Shown: positions 34,319 through 46,795, numbered from the stretch's first letter. The stretch: DNA of 64,000 bases from Rhizophagus irregularis (GCF_026210795.1 NC_089448.1:1302001-1366000), one strand, 5' to 3'. Notes: generated from the letters alone by a model not told the origin. Program-made: numbers and translations.

Positions 34319-36973
34319 TTAAAATAATTTTGCATTTATTTCCTCCAATAATTTCTCTAACTTATCAAATTTCTCTAATTTCTCATGATAAGATTTTTCT
34401 AATTTTTCTTAATTCTGATAATTTCTCCAATATTACCTCATTGTCAATAGGATTATGTTCAATTGAAAGTACTTTGAATAAATTTTCCCGCATCTCTGTG
34501 AATTCCTTAGTATCCCATTCACCCTCTTTAATCAATCTTTTAATTTCTATTCGAGTCTTATCAACATCAGCATAATAATACCTTGAAAAATTAAATTTGA
34601 CAAAATCATAAAATTAAACTTTTTTAAAAAGTAAAATTACATACATAACTTTAGGAAACCATGTTTTCCAACGTCTCTGATGTGGTAACAGGTAAAATAA
34701 CTCAATCTCAGCTAAAATCTTTAAAAAGTAAAATCGAAATATATTAGTATATTTACAGAAATGGATTGATTAATGTTAATATTATTTACCTCTGCCTTCT
34801 GTATCAAATATGAGACTCTTTTATTATCTACTTCAATTGCTATATTGAGTAATCCAATTAACAAGTTCATAAGGTATACAACAATTATTAAGAGGCAAAA
34901 TAAAATAATCAATATTGCAATTGATGGATTGTCTGCATATGGCCAATTGGATAATGCGCTTGAATCACCTATTGATAAAGAATTGCTAAAAATATCAGAA
35001 AATGTTATGAAGTATATTTATATAATTATGAAGAATTTAAATATACCTATTAAAAACAAATATATCGCAAAAAGAGAAGTTTTAATATCTATAAACATGT
35101 TTGTATTTTTATCAGGAATTCCATCATTATTAATTTGACTATAACTAGGAGCTAAATTCAAAGGATTATTTGGATCATCATTATTTGTATTATGTTGATC
35201 AAGTGAAAATTCAGATCTTAGTGATAATAAAATATAAAATGCATGTGCAAAACTTATTATAATAATAAATAAGACTAATAAAAAAGAAAAAATCTTTTTT
35301 CCAACACTAATAATAATTGCATAATATATACCAAAATATTCAAAAGCTCTAAAAAATAAAAATTTTATATCCAAAAATAAGCATGAAAAAGAAAGCAATT
35401 GAATTAGATAATTATTATCCTTATCCTTTGTTTGAAGCCAATAAATAGAAGTGAAAATTGAAAGCACATAAGCAATTATATCTGAAACATTAAAATATTA
35501 TATAATTAATTTTATTTTCTTAAATATTGTAAAATAATTAAATTAAACATTTATATTCACCAAAAATATTCCAAAAATTATAGAACCACTTATTAGTAAT
35601 ATTATAAAAAAATTGACGAATTTCAAAAATCAGATGAATAGATCCAAGTATAATTGAAGCAATAAAAAGTCGTTGTCTAACTTCTTCATTGATATATTGA
35701 TTAGGAATTGTTGCAGCAGCAGTAAAGCATCCAAGTAATGTCATAAATAAAATCCAAATCATTGCATAATAATATTTTCCATAAGTATTCCATTTAAAAT
35801 TAATTAATGCTTCTCCATTCCATGTTTTATAAATGTTTCTATTTATTGTTTCAGTAAATAGACTAGGTTGAGGTCTAATTAATTCTATAAACCAATTATA
35901 ATCTTTTGAATAATTAACAAAATTAATATAAGGAATCATGAAAGTAATTGTTGGTGTTGTTGTTATATCTTTTTTTGAAAAAGAATTAAAAAAATTAAAA
36001 ATTGTAGATTCAGGATTGAAAAAAGTTTTGAAAAATCCAAAATAAATAAAATATTGATATAGTAAATCTGGAGTGTAAATATTATTAATAAAATTGTAAT
36101 TTGATAAAATAGGAAATATAGTCGAGCGAAGTGGTATAATTAAAGGAAAAGTTAGAATAATAATAATAATAATAGATGGTATTAATATCAATAATAATGG
36201 ATTATAACCTTCTTTCAATATGCAATAAAGTTTATAATTGTACTTTGTCCATAAAAGAGATTTCGATAAATTAGCTATTTGAGGAGATTGAAAAAAAGAA
36301 TAAAGATGTAAATTTATATATTGACGCTCTATACTATAAAAAGAAGAATCTATGATCATATTTGTTTCTGATGAATAATTTAGAGTATATTCTGGATAAT
36401 ATTTATCTAGTAATGGCATTAATGCTCAAAAATGACCTATTGTTCATTAAATCCTCTTTAAAATAAGTCATACATTTTTATAAATATCATCAATTAATTC
36501 TAATTTATGTTCTTTAATTGCAAATTTTAATAATTCAACTCCATATTTCAAAAGACCTAACTTATTATTTTTTGCATCTGAAACCCATCCATTTAATTTA
36601 AAACTATCATAATTTGGTAATGGCAAAGTAGATTTTGAAAATAATTCTTTGTAATAAAGTATTTTCAAATATCCTATAAAATTTTTTCCTCTTTTATAAT
36701 CGTATAACTTATCTAATTCCATAAAATAAAAATAGTTTAAAGAAATAGATTTGTTATTTTCACTAAAAGTATAAATAAGAATACCAAATGTTGTCAATAT
36801 AACAATATTATTATTATTAAATAATGAGCTTGCAATTAATTTATGTTTATTGTGGGTATTGTTGGAATATTCATTAAGTTTATAAGGATAACTAGATTAG
36901 GTTGATGTGTGGCGACTTCGTCGCCACCAGATAGATTATTGTCGAAAACATAAGTGATTAGGTCTTTGTTCAT
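34319..36973 (-). pseudogene. Six-TM ion-transport (TRP-like) channel with several frame breaks
   Basis: It starts at ATG 36973 ('MNKDLITYVF'). Proposed introns are 35482-35560, 34969-35046, 34719-34789 and 34582-34644 (all GT...AG, 63-79 bp). Exon segments encode TM stretches: 'LLLILIPSIIIIIILTF', 'MIWILFMTLLGCF', 'FIASIILGSIHLIF', 'IIAYVLSIFTSIYW', an S4-S5-like block, a pore stretch 'NWPYADNPSIA' after 'FLIG', and S6 'LIILFCLLIIVVYLMNLLIG'. A charged, coiled-coil-like tail follows. Such proteins usually conduct cations; ligand and ion are unknown. Frame is lost by single bases near 36879-36881, 36475-36479, 36419-36421 and about 34400. If the last break is an error, translation ends at 34319; otherwise at 34383. 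It may be a pseudogene or carry assembly indels. Confidence 0.7.
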
Positions 36974-38935
36974 GATTATTTTATTGATTTTTAAAAAAAA
37001 ATTGTAGTAATTCCAAAAACTATGAAATAAATAATAGCAAATTTATTTATTTTTATTTATAAAATTGATAAAAACATTCGCAAATATAAAATGAATATTA
37101 AAAATTATAAAAGTTGCTACTGGTTAGATTTTTTATAATAAAATTTGCCAAAATCTGGTTAAAAAACTAATTATTAAAATCGGAAAAAGTTGCTATTAGT
37201 CAGTAATGAATTTGGTGACATTAGTTTATTTGAACTATCATACTTTCAATCGATTAAAAATCATTTTATTCCCAAGATGAATTGTTTTTAGTTAGTGAAT
37301 AAACATTTTATTAGTGATTTGTAATAAATAATTAGTACAAAAATTTTATCATTTACCAAGATATTTACTAAATTGCCAATGTGATCTATTAGTATTGTCC
37401 TATTTCAGTCAGTTTCTTTCATTTCAAAGCCACAAGAATAAACATAAAATGGTAGAAAAAGAAGTGGCTTGGTTAATAATATTCAAAGAAAAGAAAATAA
37501 TATTGTAAACGAATGATTGTCAAATGTTATTTACCAATAAAGTCACAAGATCAAACCTAAAATGGTAGATTAGCAAACTAATATTATAGTTTAAAATAAA
37601 ATTAGTTAATTAAAAAAAATTATCATCCCATCTCATGATAATTATTTACTGTATTACGATTTTAGCCTTTGTTACATTTTTTTTTAGTTTTATTTGGGAA
37701 CTTTGGGAACTTTTATCTTAATATTTATTTGTTTTTATTATTATTAGTTGATATTTTGTAAAAGTTTACTATATTTTATAGTCCATGTTTTCGTTATTGA
37801 TTAGAGAGAATTGTACATTATTTAATGAAGTATCTATTTATCAAAATGATCCAATTATTTAATGATTTATTTTTAGGTACTTTTGACGAACTTCTGATCG
37901 ATTATTCATATGGCTATGAGTAATCACATGAGTAATTTTCAATTTTATAGTTTTATATTATTGATTTTACATTTATCATTATATTCAAGATTTGGCAAAA
38001 AAAGAATGTTTATTGAATAATTAGATATACGATGTTTAAATAGTACAATAAAATGAATAAACCAGTAAATACAAAATAAATCAAAATTCTAACGAATTAT
38101 TTCTTCTCGATTCCATCTCACTTTGGCAAATGAATATTTTCATTACACATTTTCTATAATGATATTAATAAAAATATAGTAATCATGATTAATTAGTTAC
38201 TTTGTAATTAGTGGTCAGTTTGAACAGTCTTTTAAAATTTAAAATTTTTCTATATAACTGTTATAAATCAGTATTGCCTGATTATTGTCCAAAAAAAAAT
38301 GATAATTATAACGATTAACAGTTAATGAATGTATATTACGTTAATTTTATGAAAAAATCTTGACATAAAAATTACTATTTTAAAGATAGAATTTTAATTA
38401 AATAATATTTTAAACATTAGATTATTTTTGTTTAATAGGTTTCTGAGAAAAGTGTTTCTCAGTACCGACGATTATTTAACAAGAAACCGCGCATCTTATT
38501 ATGATAGTATGAAATGTGGAACCATTTAATCTTGTCTTACCGCTTTATCAAATCAAACTGAACGTTTGGCGTCAATCATTAATAACTCTGATCAGAAGTT
38601 TTTTTAAAAAAAGCAATTTGTATAAGAAATATTTTTAATTTTCCAATTAACCATTTCTCGCTTGCTGATAATACAACTTACATAAGAAGGAACGGAACAT
38701 AACATTCTTTTATGATTACAAACTATTAAAATTAAAAATTACCACTTTATTATGTATGTAGTACAAATAATAATAAATACACAAACGCAAAATTAATATA
38801 ATTTTAGCCGCAGCTCTTCAGCCGGCATTATTTCAATAACGGCTGGCATTGTTAAAAATAATAAAATTCGACTAAAATAAATTAGTAGGCACAAATAAAT
38901 AAACAGTACTGCATAATTTGCTTGACATTTGATCA
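36974..38935. other. Gene-free stretch with a solo F-box 3' flank
   Basis: 37738-37895 repeats the F-box 3' flank also seen at 28505-28700, without a gene. From about 38430 to 39099 the sequence resembles 50785-51548, upstream of F-box copy C, so about 650 bp of 5' flank was duplicated with the gene. Nothing else is recognised; the minus-strand frame at 38793-39023 lies inside that flank and is not called. Confidence 0.55.
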
Positions 38936-38990
38936 TATGGTCGCACAGATTAATCAAATTTGGCAAATTTACCGGAGGGTATATAAATGG
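38936..38990 (+). promoter_or_regulatory. F-box upstream module of the 39100 gene
   Basis: TGGTCGCACAGATTAATC, then AAATTTGGCAAATTTACCGG and a TATATAA box, 110-165 bp before the ATG. This is the most complete version. The same order is seen near 51360 and 55578 and partly near 23841 and 53611. Confidence 0.6.
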
Positions 38991-39099
38991 AATTTTTTTT
39001 TTTGTTTTTCTTTTTTTTCGCAAATATTATATGTTGTATTTTGAATTTTTTGAAGTATTCAGTCGTAAAAATTAGCTAGCAGTTTTTTTGGAGTAAATA

Positions 39100-40590
39100 A
39101 TGTCCAAACTTAATAAAGATATTCTTTTTCTAATATTTGAAGAATTACAAGACGATTCAAAATCATTATTTTCATGTCTATTGGTTAATAGACTTTGGTG
39201 TGAAACTGTGATTCCTGTTTTATGGAGGAACCCATGGTCCTACAGTAGTATTAATTATAGCAATAAAAAAAATTTATTCGTCGTTATTGCTTGTTACTTA
39301 TTTGATGATATCAAAGAATTCATAACAGAACAAGGAATTCAATTCCCTTCAAGAAAATCTCTCTCGTTTGATTATTTATCCTTTTGTAGAAGTATTAATG
39401 TGAAAACTATAAATAATTTAATTACTATTGGATCATCTTTGGCTCATAATCAATTTTTTATACAACAAGAATTTTATCTTTACTTTATGAGAAAATGTAT
39501 GGAATTGAGGTATTTAGATATGAGATCAATTAATCATCAAATATTTAGTTTTCCAGAAGCTAAAGTTCGTCTTGAATCACTTTGTGAATTAAAATGTGAC
39601 ACATCTATTGATTCTTCATATTTTTATGGATTATCACGATTTTGTCAATATATACAAAGACTCATCATCATTCATATATGCCCAAAACCTAATGATGGAA
39701 TTGTTAAATTAATTGATGTTCAGAAGAATTTGAAATATTTTGAATGGAAAGATGATTTTGATGAAGATTTTCTTGTAGAAGATCCTTATGAAAAAATTCT
39801 TCTTGCATTAGAAAAAAAGGCAAATAATATCGATCATTTAAGAATATTCTTCCAATTTGTAGATGGTCTCGAACGTAAATCATTGCAAAAGATACTTCCA
39901 AAATTTCAGAAACTAAAAACGTTAATGATTGAGGATGATTATTATTTTTTTACTGAGGAACAATTGAATAATTTGGTTTATCATGATCTTGAGATCCTTA
40001 ATATAGAATGGAATGGGTTAAATGTACTTTCTAGTATAATTGCAAATAGTGGAGGACGTCTCAAAAAAGTTTTATTCAAACCTTATGATACTATCGAAAT
40101 TGAAGATGCATCCTTTTATAAAGATTCTCTCAACTTTATTCGTAAGATCTATGAAAATTGTCCTTCAATTGAATATTTATCAATTATGTTTTCACCATCA
40201 AAGAAACATTTTGCAGAATTTGAAAAATTACTAAAAGTTTGTAAAAATTTGAAATCAATATTATTAGTTATAACGGATACACCGGATGATGAAACTTATT
40301 ATGAGAAGATTATTGAAAGTGGAGATGAATTATTAAAAGTATTAATTAGTTCTGCACCGACCAATTTAAAGGAAATAAGATTTTTTAATCATTTTAAATT
40401 TTCTTCAAAAAATTTGGAGGAATTCTTAATAAAGTGGAAAGGTTATGCACTTTCTATAATTACATCCAATTCACTTTATGAAAGAGAAGATTATAAAAAG
40501 CTGATTGATAAGTATAAGAATAATGGAGTAATCAAGGATTTTAGATATGAATTTTATCCTAGAATTTGTTATAATTTTAATATGTTATAA
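39100..40590 (+). CDS. F-box protein with LRR-like C-terminal region (copy B)
   Basis: A single exon of 496 residues starting 'MSKLNKDIL'. F-box at residues 2-45 ('LFLIFEELQDDSKSLFSCLL', 'NRLWCETVIPVLWRNPW'), then LRR-like strands ('LRYLDMRSI', 'LKTLMIED', 'LEILNIEW', 'IEYLSIMF'). It is closest to copies A and C, with substitutions spread through the LRR part, for example 'FDEDFLVEDPYEK' against 'FNGDFPREDPYEK' in copy A. By family it would be the substrate receptor of an SCF complex; the substrate is unknown. Intact frame, TATA-like promoter module and a conserved 3' flank suggest it is functional. Confidence 0.88.
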   Translation: MSKLNKDILFLIFEELQDDSKSLFSCLLVNRLWCETVIPVLWRNPWSYSSINYSNKKNLFVVIACYLFDDIKEFITEQGIQFPSRKSLSFDYLSFCRSINVKTINNLITIGSSLAHNQFFIQQEFYLYFMRKCMELRYLDMRSINHQIFSFPEAKVRLESLCELKCDTSIDSSYFYGLSRFCQYIQRLIIIHICPKPNDGIVKLIDVQKNLKYFEWKDDFDEDFLVEDPYEKILLALEKKANNIDHLRIFFQFVDGLERKSLQKILPKFQKLKTLMIEDDYYFFTEEQLNNLVYHDLEILNIEWNGLNVLSSIIANSGGRLKKVLFKPYDTIEIEDASFYKDSLNFIRKIYENCPSIEYLSIMFSPSKKHFAEFEKLLKVCKNLKSILLVITDTPDDETYYEKIIESGDELLKVLISSAPTNLKEIRFFNHFKFSSKNLEEFLIKWKGYALSIITSNSLYEREDYKKLIDKYKNNGVIKDFRYEFYPRICYNFNML

Positions 40591-43068
40591 GCTACAAGTT
40601 TACGTTTAACACGTTCAACAAGAATTCAAAGTATATTTTATGAAAGATTTTAATATAGCTACTTGGAGGTGGGTTAGAGAATTATATGTCATTTCATAAT
40701 GTAGCTATTTATCAATTATTAGAAATGATCCAATTAATTTTGCTTTTCGTTATTTTTGAAATTTTGATCATTATGTGAAATGTAATTACTTTATATTTAA
40801 GTTCAGTAGTAAGAAATATTTTTGTATATAATTCCAACCAATATGAATTAAGATAAATATGATTATAAGAATAGACGTGTATATGACAATGAATCAATCA
40901 GTTGTACAGTAAGAATTATTCGATCATGTTGAACTTTATTTTTTTTATATTTCTTATATGTAATATGGTGACAATTATCCTTTTTTGAATTTTTGATTAT
41001 ATTGACTACTCAAACTTTTTCTTTGATAGCGCAATAGATTATTAGATAATTATAAATGAGAAAATCTGGTATTTTATAGATTATATATATTTCATATCCA
41101 CTTTTATTATTTCAAAAGTGCTTATATTATCCTTTAATAAAAAATAAGTACATATAATGTAATTGTCCCTACGATCAATATTCTTATATTGTTACGTGTA
41201 AAGAAATACTAATGATTACAATTCGTAATTATAAATAAATACATAAAATATTCATATTCTTCCCTTTTGTACTTTAAATTGTATTTTAATTATACTTACG
41301 TACACTTATTTCATCATCTTCTTAAGAGAAAATCAACTCTCAAACAAAAAAAAAAAATACTTGCTAATCGTTTACCAAGATATAACAGGATAAGAGTATC
41401 ATTAGATAAAAATTAATACCGATATTATAATAAATTTAGAAAATTTAGATATTATATATAACCGAATTTTATTGAGGCTAGGTAGAAAACAATTAATAAT
41501 AAAAGAAACGCTAAACAATTTATTTGGACAAAAATCTCAGTCTAAGCCACGCCGATCATAATTTTTTTTCTACTCAGTATAATAGTATATTACTGCTAAA
41601 CCTTTCATTGGGTGCTAAAATGTCATTGTAAGTACTAATAAAAAATGCTTTTTTATTAGACAATAATTAATATTTTTAAAGTTATATATATCATATACTT
41701 ATTTGTAAAAAATTGTTATAGGCGTTTAATACATTAATAATCATTAATAATCATATTTTAATGTACTTGTTAATTATAGACGATAAAAACAAGTCAAGAT
41801 TGTATTTCTAATAATTTTACATATAATATCTATTTGTTTTAGTATAGAAAGTAGAAACTATTTTAATTAATCATAATTTATTTTGGAAATATTTGAACAG
41901 GGGCATACAAATAATCAACTAGGAAAAAACTCGAAATCAAAAATTTTTTGATATAGAACGCAATTTTTATCGTTCTACTGTATTTATTCTTAGTTAAAAT
42001 TTTTATTTACTTTCAATTTTTTAGTCTTTTGTAAGACAATAAATTTGTTCAGAAAACAGCCTACTAATATACAGTAAATTATTCGTATTGCAAAATTCAT
42101 TTTGGTAATTATTATAAAAATAAAATTTTAGATTTCCATTCGTATAGGAGGTGTACACGGGTTTATAAATTTCTAGGCCGATCATTCAACGATTTCAACG
42201 TTGAGCAGAATTAAATTTAAAAACAGAAAAAGAAAATTTTGTTAAAATAAGTCAAAATTGACATTCAAAACCAAATTTGAAACTTCAAGGAACGGACGAA
42301 ATACACATAAAATATGTTTCTTAAAGTTATATTTATTAAAAATTTTTTAACACGTTTATCTCAAAAAAAAGTCTTATTTATATATTGTCATGTAACATGA
42401 AACACATGATATATCTGCGCCTGATCTATTCATGTTTATTATAGTTAGTTGGCTCGTGAAGATTTTTTTGGCTAATCCATTTTCATTTAACGAAGGCTTG
42501 ATCAACCGGGGATGTGGTCAGCCGCAGTAGATCGTGTTGCCGAGGCTATCCGGTTATCTTTTTTAATTATTTTTTTCTATTTTTGGTCTTCTTTTCAAAC
42601 CCGAAAAAATAAAAAATTTTTTAATTACTGGTTTTTTATTTAATTAGTTTTTTTCTATCATTTCTATATATAATTTATATTTTGTGTATTAGATAAGAAT
42701 CTTACGCTTTAGCGTAAACTTTTATTGATAAAATGTATATAATACATCATGTATGTGTTGCACATAATACAAGAAAGATAATTATTTATCATTTTTATTA
42801 TATAAACCATCATTTTTTCATATCAAATAAATTGATTTTGGAATAAAAGTTAATTCAACACATAGTCGTTGTTTATACTTTTTTCACTAAAATGATCTAT
42901 ATGTTCATTGATAATAGCATTTTTTATTTTTTATTACGTAAATTTAATTATGTATATTGATTAAAAAATAATAATCTGGTGCAAAGTAACAGTCACTACC
43001 AGTTATATAATGTTTGACTCTCTTTTAACATCAATTGCAAGCTTAACTGACATATAAAGGTTAACATA
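40591..43068. other. Gene-free stretch, one GC-rich patch
   Basis: The first 500 bp share blocks with the 3' flank of the broken F-box gene (the sequence near 40950 matches that near 57505). About 42484-42552 is a small GC-rich patch with complementary AACCGG/CCGGTT ends, followed by a T-run; it could be a small structured RNA, but no known family is recognised. The phrase CTGCGCCTGATCTATTC occurs here (about 42415) and again near 44798. Confidence 0.4.
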
Positions 43069-43363
43069 CCCTATAAAAAAAGAAAATTCGGAATTTGTCC
43101 TGAAAAGTATGGAAAATGTCCGGAAATTTTCCATGCATCCGGAAAACATTCGGAAACGGTCACGTTTTGGAACACTTTCCGGACGCACAAATTCCAGACA
43201 TTTTCTTGACACTCCAGAATTTGTCCAGAATTCGTCCAGAATCGAGCGTCCGGAAAATGTTCCAAAACGTGACCGTTTCCGAATGTTTTCCGGACGCACG
43301 GAAAATTTCCGGACATTTTCCATACTTTTCAAGACAAATTCCGAATTTTCTTTTTTTATAGGG
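43069..43363. mobile_element. 295-bp palindromic element, CCCTATAAAAA ends
   Basis: The whole segment is close to a perfect palindrome: ends CCCTATAAAAAAAGAAAATT and complement, arms of roughly 120-130 bp, with internal TCCGGAAAATG, CGGAAACGGTCACGTTTTGG and copies. ATA flanks both sides (43066-43068, 43364-43366). Because both strands read alike, four mirror-image open frames appear and none is a gene. The ends match the elements at 4981 and 15057. Confidence 0.75.
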
Positions 43364-45491
43364 ATAAATTTCTGCATTTTACTGTCATGGATTTTTTCTT
43401 TTTTATTAATAATTAGTAACGCATTTCTTTATTAACTATTTGCCTAATAATTATACAGGGACCATAATTACATAGGAACATAAGGACCACTACTATATTA
43501 TAGGTAAACAAAAATTAACGAAGATAAATTAACTACAAACCATTGAAGAGAAAGGAGAAAAAAGAAAAAATTTTGTTTTACACCAATTTTCGCATCCCTC
43601 AACGATAGCACCTCACATCAAATACAACCACGAGCTTCAACGTGCCAGACCTCTGCTTCCTATGCTAGTATGCATTTGTTATAGCGTAATAATTCTTTTT
43701 TTCTTCCAACATTAAAGTTACCAATCCTTCAATTCCTTGAACCATTAGAACCCTAAACAGTCTCCAGAAATACTATTAGGTAAGTACAACCAGGCCGTAC
43801 AAGTCAGCAGTTCCGAACGTCGTACAAGAATCCAATAATCCAAAAAAAACCCGAGGGTAGAAAATTTTCTGAAATCTAAATCCTCTGAGAGAATAATCGA
43901 AAATGGGCAAAGATTCCTCTCTCGTCCACAGATCTAATAACTCTTTACTGGATCCAAATTCCAAAAAATTTACAGGTCGTATGTTTGGTTTCAATTTCCA
44001 CCATCACAATCTTCTAATTAAACTAAAAGAGACTTTATATTTTTCTTTTGAATATTTTTTACATGAAATCATGTAAAAGTCTTCTTCCCTCGAAAATTAA
44101 ATTCAGACCACCATAAGAATAACGGTCCGTATCTCAAAATTCAAAAGTGTTGAAATATTTCTCATGATAATTGCTGCGGTTATTTGTCATCAGATTTATG
44201 CGGAAAACGGAAAGTTTTTTTGCTGAATTTTTGCTGCGCCGATCGAAGCAACGAAAAAACCAAAGAGCAAAAAATCATCAAAATAAGCTAAATAGTCGTC
44301 TTTTTTGTAGTCCTAAACCTTTGGAGTCGAGATAACTTTTTTTGGAAAGAAAGATTTCAAACTATTATTATTAAACTAACGTGAAAATTTTATATCTACG
44401 TGTCGTAAAGGAGTGAATAAACAGTTCGTGATATTGAAATGCGTTAAAAATGTAAACTCTACATACTTTTTTGAACTCTTCCACCTTTTGTTCCGTCCTA
44501 AAATTTTTGGACATGATGATCGGTGGAAAGAGTTCTCCTATGAAAAATCTCCAACTCAATTTTTACGATTCATAAACTATACATATTTACATATTCCACC
44601 GATTTCTGTTTTACCAAAAATTATTAATATTTTAAGATTTTTCAATTAAACACCTTTTTCAACAATAAATTAATTTTGTAAAATTTTCTGAATGAATCAA
44701 TTACTTGATGTAGAAATTTCTCAAAAAATTTATCTGTTATTTTATTTAATAGTCTCCCATATAAATAATTTGAATTGTGTAACATGAAAACCCATGACAT
44801 ACTGCGCCTGATCTATTCCTAATTTATTATTACACTAAATTGTTTTAAGTACATTATGGCGTAATAATTTCTTTCATTTATCCAATTCTATTTTTTTTTT
44901 TAAACCATAAATTTCATTCTAACCTATATTTGTGATCCTTAAAAAAGAAAGTAATAAAGAAAATGATTATAATTCTACAAAAATTCTTCTCTTAGAAATA
45001 ACAAATTGAATGGTTTCTTATAATCTTTCGTTTTCATTATTCACCACGTTGTTTATTCAAAATAAATTCAACTGAAAAATAACTAAAGAAAATTGACTTT
45101 TCATCAATCATGTTTATTGATTTTTAAGTGAGATTTAAAAATAACTACAAATTATTACAAATTAATAGTTCATTGAATAACAATCATTGATTTTTGTTTA
45201 TCAAATTATTTGAACATTAATAATATAATCAAGGATACTTATCTATTGAATAAGTATGACAATCAGGTTTTTTAAACACAAATTGTATTTGCTGAAAAAA
45301 AAAGTAAATTATTAATTTTATTTCTTTTTTTTGGTTATGAGGCGTAAAATATTACACCTCATTCGCCTTAAGGTCACAAAATTTATGTGGGTCAACATAA
45401 AATTTTGATCAGCAATTTGCATTTTTATTAATTTATCAAGTGAATGAACTTAAAATAATTTATTCATTCTCTCTTTCTTATTGATTACATT
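43364..45491. other. Mostly gene-free, with coding-like patches
   Basis: 43550-44350 is less AT-rich than its surroundings and may include decayed coding sequence; a 57-residue frame is listed separately. The remainder is AT-rich. Immediately before 45492 there is no clear promoter motif. Confidence 0.4.
43903..44076 (+). CDS. Small ORF, 57 residues, function unknown
   Basis: ATG 43903 opens with 'MGKDSSLVHRSNNSLLDP' and then 'KFTGRMFGFNFHHHN', a composition more like real protein than the AT-rich background. After His-Asn the frame becomes A/T-biased up to TAA at 44076, so only the first 35 codons may be coding, perhaps a first exon or relic. No family is recognised. Confidence 0.2.
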   Translation: MGKDSSLVHRSNNSLLDPNSKKFTGRMFGFNFHHHNLLIKLKETLYFSFEYFLHEIM

Positions 45492-46642
45492 ATGTCCACT
45501 CAAGATATGAATTGATAGGTGCAACAATTAATAGAGCAATGACATTAACAGATGTTAATATTTACAATGATATACACAAAGAATTTGAATTTAAAAAACA
45601 AACAGTCCTTGCTGATAAAATTCTTACAAATGATGAAAAAACTTATGCAATAAGATGGTTAACTAAAGATTATGATCGAGATAGAGTTATGGATAATGAT
45701 GGTACAAAAAGAATTTGTGAAAATTGTAAACAGGAATGTTTAGCCACATTATATTGTGAATATTGTGTTCGAAATTATTTAAAAGAAGATTTTTTCAAAT
45801 TGGACATCTGGAAATGATGATATTGATAATTTAATACAGACATGTCAAATGGAATCACTCATTCCGAATAATATAGTTGAATGGATCCCATATAGTAATT
45901 TAGAAGATATTAAATATTTAACAAAAGGTGGATTTTCTGAAATTTATACAGCAGATTGGATTAATGGAGATTATGATGAATGGGATTCTGTAAAAAAACA
46001 ATTAAAAAGAATTGAAAGACCTGGAATACAAAACATAAGGATGAAAGTAGTACTTAAAACGTTAGAAAATGTTGAAAGTGCAAATCAAAGTTGGTTTGAA
46101 GAGGTTTGTATTATTGTATTCTATATTTTATAAAATTGTTGTAATTTTTTGTATTAACACTAGTATTTTTACAAATTATTATCTTTTAGGCTAAATCACA
46201 TATAACTATAAGTAATAAATGGATGTGTGTTGTTCAATGTTTTGGTTTAACGCAAAATCCATCAAATGGAAATTATATGCTTGTAATGAATAAAATGGAT
46301 ATAGATTTAAGAAAATATTTACAACAAAATCATAATCAACTTACATGGAAAGATAGAATGAAAATTATTTATTATTATATAATTCTTGCACTTTATTATA
46401 TTCATGATGAGAAAGCAATTCATAGAGATTTGCATTCTGGAAATATATTATATTCACAACTTAATGATTCCTGGTATATTAGTGATCTTGGATTTTGTGG
46501 ACCTGCTGATAAATCTTCAACAAGTATATATGGAAATCTTCCTTACATAGCACCCGAAGTTATTGTTGGAAGTGAATATACTTTTGCATCTGATATTTAT
46601 AATTTTATAGTTGCTAGAAAGAGCGTCATTTTCTCTTTCTGA
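45492..46642 (+). pseudogene. Truncated protein kinase with frame breaks
   Basis: From ATG 45492 ('MSTQDM') one base is missing before 'LIGATINRAMT'. The frame then runs through 'KRICENCKQECLATLYCEYC' (Cys-pair motif). A run of six T at 45790-45795 shifts frame before 'NDDIDNLIQTCQM'. The kinase N-lobe follows ('LTKGGFSEIY', 'VVLKTLE'). An intron at 46104-46189 is followed by 'HRDLHSGN', 'DLGFCGPA' and 'YIAPEVI'. Similarity ends abruptly at 'ASDIYN' (about 46604), so the lower C-lobe is missing. With two frame breaks and a 3' truncation it cannot be functional. It is close in type to the kinase part of the gene ending at 33878, but here HRD and a plain N-terminal region replace HCD and the Sel1 repeats. 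Confidence 0.8.
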
Positions 46643-46795
46643 AAATCAATGATTGTTCAAATTGAATCGCGGGAAGTTGGCTATTAATTTTTAAGAGAGT
46701 GATAATTAATTATCTATTTTTCATAATTTTTATTGGTGGTTAGTCTGCAAAATTTTTTATTTATTGTAAATGTAAATTGATGAAAAATAAAGTTT
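46643..46795. other. Spacer and target site of the reverse-strand retroposon
   Basis: No gene. AAAAATAAAGTTT at 46783-46795 is the left copy of the target duplication described for the adjacent element. Confidence 0.5.

Noticed and set aside
43003-43435. Four overlapping open frames on both strands
   Set aside because: They are mirror translations of a palindromic element; no start context or family support.
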